Of a stretch of 64,000 bases of DNA, positions 55,892 through 62,047 are shown one piece after another; within the stretch, counting starts at the first letter, position 1, and each line of letters begins with the position of its first letter. The DNA is from Nannochloropsis oceanica. Taxonomy: Eukaryota > Sar > Eustigmatophyceae > Eustigmatales > Monodopsidaceae. The stretch spans positions 823,001 through 887,000 of the forward strand of contig CP038128.1 in the NCBI GenBank assembly GCA_004519485.1, in the 5' to 3' direction. The notes below the pieces were generated by a model. The model made no database searches. It saw only the letters and a list, made by a program, of their open reading frames with translations, and was not told where the DNA came from. The translations under genes and the position numbers were made by a program.

Positions 55892-57459
55892 GGTTGCGGG
55901 AGGGTGGCGGGGGCAAGACGACGCAAGGAGGAAAGGGAGAGGCAATCAAATACACCGAGAAGTCAATAGCCCTGTGAGTCCCGCTCGAAGCTGATAGACT
56001 GGCGAGAATGACCACCAACGTACAACAGCTGTAAGTGTGAGCGAGTGTGGAGAGAAAGGTAAGCGTGAGTTCTTATGTGGACGAACGCGGTAATAACCTG
56101 CGGGTCGGGGCTGGGAATGCAGGAGCACTGACTGAGAATTTACGGTTATCTCTCGGAACCATCTCTATCAATACTTCGCTATGCATCAGCTACTAGTTCT
56201 GGAGCCTTGCCTGGGCCGCTGCAAATGGTGGTGCGCATGCCCTCAATCAGACGAACGAGAGGCTTCCAAATGACTACGTAGAAGGACCACCCCACAAACG
56301 GCCTTATCTCCTCCATCTCTGCCAAACGGGTCGAACGACTGAAATATCGAGGAGCACACAAAAGAGTACAAGGCGAGAGGGGTGGCTCCAGTGGATGGGG
56401 GCCCGCCACTCAAAGAAGCTACGACACAAAAGGACAGGGGCCTGCGCCATGAAGTTCTGGCGATAACGTATATATAGGCCTAACGTTCTTGCTCGCGCGC
56501 ACAGCCTAGATCCACACCTGCCCCGCCAGCATGCATTCCTTTCAGACATCTGTTATTAAGGAACAGCAGTGCGCTGGGTTCGAAGATGGCATCACAAGCC
56601 TTGCATGCCCTTGCGCTAAGAAGACGAATGAGAGCGGCCGTTGAGAGCTAGCTTGCTTCTTCGTCTGGCATCTCATTCGTCTTCGAAAGGGGTATCAGGC
56701 CCGCCTCTTTGACCTGTTGTGGATGCAAAGTTGGAGAGTGGTGAGATGGTATGAGCGAGTCCTGTTATCGTCTGGAGCGTGGACAAGGCCTGTAATCGCA
56801 AAGACAAGGGCGATTAAGACAAGGGGGAGAGAAGAGAGAGAGGTAGTGCCTATGATAATGGCGCGAAAGACTATGCCGTCACACAAAACTCCTTGTGGAG
56901 GCCTTTTAATTAAAATTTTGAGCAGCTGTTTGGCCTTTGAAACATGTGGACAGTAAAGTCTTGAATAATTTGTGAATAAGTAAATTAGGCCGTAAAAAAT
57001 GCGTAGGGGCAGTGGTCTTGCTTGCTGCCTGATTGATTCACTGCATTCCCACCCCTCCCTCCCCCAAAAAAGAGACCAAGTACAAGGCAACGAAAAAACA
57101 AATTTCAAGAATGCTTTAAGAACAGGGCTATTGTCCATTTTACTTCTAGCACAGAATGGTCTGGTGGAAGAAGAATACAATTATTAGGGCATTTGACAAC
57201 TTCCACATGAGGAGAACAGACAATAAGTGAAGAGGAAACAAGTCAAAAACGCAGGATGCCGCTCTTTTTTCCATTGCTTTTGGGTGATGATAATTACTGA
57301 AGAGTAGAGAATAATATGATGTAGTGTTGCCCAGTATTTATTTTTCAAACAACCATCTTTTGGAATTCGCCGCGCCGCCGTCAGGACTGACCAGGCCTTT
57401 GCGCTTTACGTGTACAACTTTGAATGAAAAGCAAATATAGATTTGCTTCCAATTTTTAT
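55892..57459. other. Long intergenic region upstream of clathrin
   Basis: It holds the clathrin promoter and about 1.3 kb of sequence without a supported gene. Open minus-strand frames at 56179-56409 and 56695-57180 have single hydrophobic segments but no domain, no clear start and no splice support. A perfect 14-bp hairpin is listed separately. Confidence 0.4.
56620..56684. repeat. Inverted repeat (14-bp perfect arms, 37-nt loop)
   Basis: GAAGACGAATGAGA at 56620-56633 is matched by its exact reverse complement at 56671-56684. A second imperfect copy of the arm (CTTCTTCGTCT) lies in the loop. It could be a small hairpin, a MITE remnant or a regulatory palindrome; no adjacent gene explains it. 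Confidence 0.7.
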
Positions 57460-57529
57460 GTCTGGAAACCTACAAATATGAAAAATCCTCAATTCTAGGG
57501 GCGGTGTCCGCGTATTTGTGTAATTGTGT
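57460..57529 (+). repeat. Left 70-bp inverted repeat
   Basis: It aligns without gaps to the reverse complement of 58706-58775. The inner 41 bases (with CTAGGGGCGG and TCCGCGTATTTGTGTAATTG) differ at only two positions; the outer 29 bases carry about seven differences but keep GTCTGGAAACC intact. Confidence 0.9.
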
Positions 57530-57920
57530 CAGATACGAATCGTCCGCTCGTTTCCACCCGAATAAAGAAAGGTCTCGATCTTGATGATGCAGATTTCTCT
57601 GCCCCAATCTTGCCTGCTGCCGCTAATTGCTTCCTCCTCTCCTCCGTCACTTCTTTTGGCCCTTCCTTCGCTTCCGCCTGCTTCCTCGGCCGCGAACGCA
57701 TGCCATGGCTGCTATTATTGTTGCTGTTGTTGCCGTCGCTGCTGCTGTCGCTGCTGATGTTCTTGTCGTCCTCCTCTTCCTCCTCTTCCTCCTGCTGGCC
57801 CCCCACTTCCTCCTGCTGGGCCCCCACCTCCATTTCAAACTCCGCGCGTTCTTGGGTTTGGCTGGGCATTATCCGCAGATTTCCTGTCAGAGTATTCCGC
57901 CGCTTGATTATGGGTGCCAT
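57495..57920 (-). CDS. Small acidic ORF inside the inverted-repeat unit, doubtful
   Basis: From an ATG at 57920 the frame gives 141 residues: a basic start (MAPIIKRRNTLTGNLRIMPS), a Gln/Glu-rich part with a run of Glu, a Ser/Asn-rich part and a Lys/Arg-rich end. The stop lies inside the left inverted repeat. No domain is recognised. The same frame is open upstream through the GGA tract, where it reads as poly-Leu and poly-Arg, so openness alone is weak evidence. It may be a real element-encoded protein, a host exon or chance. Confidence 0.3.
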   Translation of the reverse strand: MAPIIKRRNTLTGNLRIMPSQTQERAEFEMEVGAQQEEVGGQQEEEEEEEDDKNISSDSSSDGNNSNNNSSHGMRSRPRKQAEAKEGPKEVTEERRKQLAAAGKIGAEKSASSRSRPFFIRVETSGRFVSDTITQIRGHRP

Positions 57921-57984
57921 GGTTGGCGATGTGTGGGTTGAGAGGGAGAAAAGAGGAAAGGGTACGAGGAGAAAGGGAAAGGGG

Positions 57985-58245
57985 AGAAGGAGGAGGAGGA
58001 GGCAGAGGGGGGGGATCAGTAGCAGGAGGAGGAGGAGGAGAAGGAGGCGGAGGCGGGGGAGGAAGAGGAGGAGCTGTAGAAGGCGGAGGCGGTGGAAGCA
58101 GAGGAGGAGATGGAGGAGGAGGAGGAGGAGGAGATGGAGGAGGAGGAGGAGGAGGAGGAGGAGGAGGAGGAGACGGAGGAGGGGACGGAGGAGGAGGAGG
58201 AGGAGGAGGCGGAGGCGGAGGAGGAGGAGGAGGAGGAGGAAGAGG
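57985..58245 (+). repeat. GGA-type polypurine microsatellite
   Basis: About 260 bp of almost uninterrupted purine on the plus strand, built of GGA triplets with occasional GGC or GAT interruptions; the purest part is 58100-58243. It keeps all three frames open over a long distance, which creates spurious Gly-, Glu- and Arg-rich ORFs. Confidence 0.92.
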
Positions 58246-58426
58246 TCACGGGCGGGCCATCCGAGGACTCTACTGGTGTGACACCTGTGAACAGTTCGTG
58301 TCCCGGGACGGCAATGGGGCACATGACATCCTGCGGGTGTACAGAAGCATGGTCCGTGGAGAAGCTCGTCACCATGATCTTCGGTTTGGTCAACCGCGGC
58401 AGGATATGCGGACTCTGTATGTGTAG
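58244..58426 (+). pseudogene. C-terminal fragment of a TnpB/Fanzor-type RNA-guided nuclease (RuvC-III and zinc-ribbon half)
   Basis: Directly after the GGA tract and in frame with it, 60 codons end in a TAG at 58424-58426. They include GLYWCDTCEQFVSRDGNGAH followed by DILRVY. TnpB of ISDra2 has YVCTHCGHRQDRDLNAALNL at the same place: CxxC, five residues, then RDxNxAxxxL with identical spacing. The cysteines are at 58277-58279 and 58286-58288, and the putative catalytic RuvC-III Asp is at 58307-58309. The first CxxC, RuvC-I, RuvC-II and the RNA-binding domains are not present upstream; the GGA tract stands where they should be. I therefore call it a remnant of a Fanzor (eukaryotic TnpB) gene. 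The motif is short, so a chance match is not excluded but is unlikely given the exact spacing. Confidence 0.6.
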
Positions 58427-58705
58427 CCTCCCCGCTGACCTCCTCTTTTATCCCCTCCCCCTTCTCATCCTGGCCCTGTGTGGGCCGTCCGGGAAATTTG
58501 CCTGATGGAAAATCTGTCGAAGTCGCAAGTAAAACTCGGACAAGGGATAAGGGGTGAATAGGCAACATTCTATTGTTGGAAGGCTCCCCCTCGTATGCAA
58601 GTCCTAGAGGACGTCAGGTTGCAAGCGATAGTTCTATAGGAGTGTAGGAACGGCAGAAAAAAGAACTACGAGTAAGAATTGCATAAAACATAATACAATA
58701 CAATC

Positions 58706-58775
58706 ACACAATTACACAAATACGCGGACGCCGCCCCTAGGATTGATAAATGTTTACATTTGTTGGTTTCCAGAC
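58706..58775 (-). repeat. Right 70-bp inverted repeat
   Basis: It is the reverse-complement partner of 57460-57529, reading ACACAATTACACAAATACGC inward-side first and ending GGTTTCCAGAC. Flanking bases beyond both repeats do not match. Confidence 0.9.
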
Positions 58776-59354
58776 TTACGGGGAGGCTGAAATTAGCCTC
58801 CCGCCAACTCGTGTGTATATAGACTGTTCATGATAGCATGACTGAACTTATACCGGACTTTGTAATGGTGTCATTTTTCTTTTTTTTCATGTCAATCTCT
58901 CTTCTGTTTCTTCCCTGTCGGAAGTGAGGAAGAAGCTTAGAACCCGACAAATCAGTTGAAGCTGTTGAGCAATGAGCAGGTAACAAGTGATGGGCGGCCG
59001 TTTCGGCAGGAAGTCACGATTCAAATTGCCGTGTCCAAATAAATGGACATCATCACCCGTACACCACGCTAGCACTACGATCAAATCCATCCACACATCA
59101 TAAAGGCACACACGATATCCACCATCCTAGAGACTGGGTCCACGGCCTCCTTCTACTTTAGGTGTGGGCCATGAACGGCTCCAAAAGAGAGCGAGAGATG
59201 ATTCATTCCCAAGCGCCAAGGAAGACATTCATCGTGCTGGGTTGTCGATTTGATATATCGAATTCTTCTCACACCATCCCCACACATACTATCACATTTT
59301 TCATAGCGTCTTTGAGCGCCGGAGGCTCTTGTCATTTCGCGCGGCTTTTGCCGG
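58776..59354. other. Intergenic region upstream of the alpha/beta hydrolase
   Basis: This 579-bp region must hold the promoter and leader of the downstream gene. A 74-codon minus-strand frame (58887-59111) has no domain character. Nothing else was recognised. Confidence 0.4.
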
Positions 59355-61550
59355 ATGGCGTCTGCCGCGGCGTTGGCGTACCTACCAGCCTCGGGCGACG
59401 ACTCTTGGCCATGGGCACTGCTTGGCTTGACACCAATACAGGCGCTCGAGCTGCTATTGCCCTGTCTCTTCATATGCTGGCTTTTTTGCGAGGCCCTCTT
59501 TTACATTGTGATGCTCCTGGTGCATCGCCGCTTGGACGTGCTCACTTTGCCCGAACGGTATGTTTGGGTTGGAGAGAGCCATGGCTTCATTTCTTCTTAC
59601 CATTCAATGCACCAAGTATATCGTGCCACGTGGAGTCAATTCTTACATTGTCTGTCCTTTTTTTTGCTCAGTTTTGTTTCACTTATAACATTCTTCCCCT
59701 CCACTCCGAGTAGAAGCAAGCATGACCCTGAAGAGTACGTGCACAAGGTGATGGACATCGTGGATAGCGTGCGAGGTGTCTACCCGTTTGAGACTTTCCT
59801 AACGCGGTGGTGTGGTTCCGCGACCCTTGGTGAGCTCAAAAGGGGCAATATCGCACAGTTTCTGGCCTGGGCATTGCTCTCCGAGAGTGTGGAAAGCCTC
59901 CTCCCCAAAGACTTTACGATGATCATGCGCATGGTCGACATGGTGGACACACGCTTCGAGCTCCACCTCGAGCACGGCCTCAATACGGACGTACGGACTT
60001 TAAGGATGACACTGGAGCCTCTTGAGGTCATCCATCGCCCGCTTTGCGTCTACTTGTGCGTCACTTATGTCCCACGCTTTTTTGGCAATTGCGTGCTCCG
60101 TCTACAGGGCTTTGAGCGTCTCAACTATGAAGGCACCGTCTACTGGTACCGCCCAAGCCAGGATTGGCCCAAGACAGCTCGGCAACTACCGTTGATCTTT
60201 TTCCATGGCGTTAGTCCTGGACAGTGCGCTTACGCCGGCTTAACCACCTTGTTGAGTGAAGGACGTTCAGCGGTGCTTGTTGAAATCCCGCACATCGCCA
60301 TGTCGCTGGAGGCCTTCCAGGCTAAGTCTGAGAAGGAAGTCACAACGGCTGTGAAGGCTATTTGTTCGAAGCATCAAATCCAACATTTTATGGTGGCTGG
60401 GCACAGCTACGGGACCATTTGGGCAGGGTGGGTGCTTCGGGCTATGCGAGAAGAGGTGAAGCAAGCCGTGCTCCTCGACCCAGTCTGCATCCTCCTCTGC
60501 CTTCCCAACACACCTTTCAACTTCCTCTACCGTCTGCCCCACGATCCACCTTCTCACCTCCCAAAAGCGCCCAGCATTTTCACGGCCGCGGGGATCAAAA
60601 AGCGCGTCCTGGATTATGGCCTCCATTACGTTGTGTCCCGCGAACTGACCATCGCCAATGCCATGCGACGGCAATTCTGGTGGCACAAGAAGATTCTACA
60701 CGCCGAGGAAATCCACTGCCCCATAGTGGTGGGCCTCGCGAGCGATGATATCTTGCTGTCGGCCCCGGCCATCCGCAAGTACTTGCAGGATAACTGCACG
60801 GACCTCGAAATTATCTGGTGGCAAGATTTCTCCCACGGAGAGATCCTGACCTCCCTCCCTTGCCAGCACAACCTGGACCAAACCATTCGCGCACAGGAGG
60901 AGAAGTACTACCATGGTCGCCTTACACGGCCTATTTGGGAATATCCTGACGATGAGGTTCCTCCTTCGAACCATTTAGAGGCAAAACGCTCCAAGTCCAG
61001 GATGCGCTTGTTACAAGAGAGCAGTACTGGTGGGGGCGACATCAACAGCAACACTCCCTCACGAAGGTCTCCTAGCAAGCTTGTAACTCCTCTATCCCCC
61101 GCCTCATCATCATCTGCTTCATCCTGCAGCACGAGTGACTCTAATTGTCAGAGACGGAAACAGCGGTGGCCGCAAGCCTGTGAGGATACCTCTGATTGCA
61201 ATTTTACATATTCTTGCTCGAGGGCTACCACTCCCACCACCCCTACCGAACCGCGGCTTGCTTCTTTGAGGACAGGCGCTGGACGACTCGAGAACTTACC
61301 CTCAGCCGAGCAGCGTCGCCGTTGGCAGAAGCAGCAGGACCGAGAACGGGAGCAAGCGGCGGCTGAAGCAGAGGAGGAAGCACGATGTCATCCAGTCGCA
61401 CCTCTTTGTTTTGCGTCAATCCCAGAATCTGAAAGCACGGGCCTTGAGCGCTCAACTAAAGATAACATCGGGTCAGGGGTCAAGCCCGCTCTACCCTTGG
61501 AGGTCCCACCGGCGTCGCTACTCTCCACCATCATTTCAGCGTTTAAGTAG
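59355..61550 (+). CDS. Alpha/beta hydrolase-fold protein with N-terminal membrane segment, 2 exons
   Basis: The N-terminus (LLGLTPIQALELLLPCLFIC) and the following ALFYIVMLLVHRR form one or two membrane helices. The preferred model removes an intron at 59558-59710 (donor GTATGT, acceptor CGAG, phase 2), joining LTLPER to RSKHDPEEYVHKVMD. The intron is 153 bp, a multiple of three, and has no stop, so a retained form would add 51 mostly hydrophobic residues (731 instead of 680 aa). The hydrolase core has LPLIFFHGVSPG (oxyanion HG), the elbow MVAGHSYGTIWAGW (Ser about 300 spliced), the acid in VVGLASDDILLSAP and the His in WWQDFSHGEIL, a complete Ser-Asp-His triad. The last about 190 residues are a Ser/Thr/Arg-rich disordered tail. 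The substrate is unknown; a membrane lipid or acyl ester is inference. Confidence 0.82.
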   Translation: MASAAALAYLPASGDDSWPWALLGLTPIQALELLLPCLFICWLFCEALFYIVMLLVHRRLDVLTLPERYVWVGESHGFISSYHSMHQVYRATWSQFLHCLSFFLLSFVSLITFFPSTPSRSKHDPEEYVHKVMDIVDSVRGVYPFETFLTRWCGSATLGELKRGNIAQFLAWALLSESVESLLPKDFTMIMRMVDMVDTRFELHLEHGLNTDVRTLRMTLEPLEVIHRPLCVYLCVTYVPRFFGNCVLRLQGFERLNYEGTVYWYRPSQDWPKTARQLPLIFFHGVSPGQCAYAGLTTLLSEGRSAVLVEIPHIAMSLEAFQAKSEKEVTTAVKAICSKHQIQHFMVAGHSYGTIWAGWVLRAMREEVKQAVLLDPVCILLCLPNTPFNFLYRLPHDPPSHLPKAPSIFTAAGIKKRVLDYGLHYVVSRELTIANAMRRQFWWHKKILHAEEIHCPIVVGLASDDILLSAPAIRKYLQDNCTDLEIIWWQDFSHGEILTSLPCQHNLDQTIRAQEEKYYHGRLTRPIWEYPDDEVPPSNHLEAKRSKSRMRLLQESSTGGGDINSNTPSRRSPSKLVTPLSPASSSSASSCSTSDSNCQRRKQRWPQACEDTSDCNFTYSCSRATTPTTPTEPRLASLRTGAGRLENLPSAEQRRRWQKQQDREREQAAAEAEEEARCHPVAPLCFASIPESESTGLERSTKDNIGSGVKPALPLEVPPASLLSTIISAFK

Positions 61551-62047
61551 TCACAGGGAGTGGAGATGATGACAACAACACAATTTTGCTCTTGTGAAGT
61601 ACTATGAATGCGAATGTAGGAAGACGAAGAAGCGTAAAGATCGAACCTGTCCTGTAGATTTAAGAAGAGATGATGGGACAGGAGCGCTCAAGATGCATAT
61701 AGACCACTGACTACATTATTTATAACCTACAAAACTTTGAGGGCTTATAATAGTGTAAAGCCTTTTTATTTTATCACCACCGCGATGACCTGAAGGGAAA
61801 ATGAGAAATGTCCTCTGATAATGATACATATTCAATTGAACAAATCAATAAAATGTAGTGAAGGCTCAGTGACTAACGCATGCTCGATTTTTTTTTATTT
61901 AAATTACTTGCTTCTTACTGTACCTACACTTACTATATCTACGTAAACTCACTTTCTACGTTTCTTTTTGTACACCTTTCTGTTTGGCGGCCAAGTCTCG
62001 CATAATAAAAAACAATTTGCGGATTCCGTATATATTGCAGGTTTTTC
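61551..62047. other. Convergent intergenic region
   Basis: This A/T-rich stretch lies between the 3' ends of the alpha/beta hydrolase and the helicase genes. It fits 3' untranslated and polyadenylation sequence (AATAAA-like AATAAAATG at about 61846). No gene is supported. Confidence 0.4.

Larger units (their letters stand above)
57460..58775. mobile_element. 1316-bp unit bounded by 70-bp inverted repeats, carrying a TnpB/Fanzor-like remnant
   Basis: The two ends are ungapped 70-bp inverted repeats with about nine mismatches, beginning GTCTGGAAACC on each side. Between them lie an acidic minus-strand ORF, a long GGA tract, a TnpB/Fanzor-type RuvC-III fragment on the plus strand and about 280 bp of noncoding sequence. 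No clean target-site duplication is seen: the flanks are TTAT on the left and TTAC on the right, three of four bases alike. The layout fits a non-autonomous, internally deleted DNA transposon that once carried a Fanzor-type nuclease. The transposon call is inference; a local inverted duplication is the main alternative. Confidence 0.6.

Noticed and set aside
55892-55945. 18-residue N-terminal extension of clathrin
   Set aside because: Unconserved; MAQHPIVLLELLDL is the usual clathrin N-terminus type.
56560-56640. Possible tRNA because of GGTTCGAAG
   Set aside because: The T-arm-like bases lack a pairing stem and no anticodon or acceptor arm could be folded around them. No tRNA was supported anywhere in the window.
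56695-57180. 161-codon minus-strand ORF with one hydrophobic stretch
   Set aside because: No ATG at its start, no domain, and no splice signals linking it to other exons. The hydrophobic part may be chance in A/T-rich sequence.
57526-58281. 251-codon plus-strand ORF running through the GGA tract
   Set aside because: Most of it is poly-Arg from the microsatellite, with a non-ATG start; the tract keeps all frames open.
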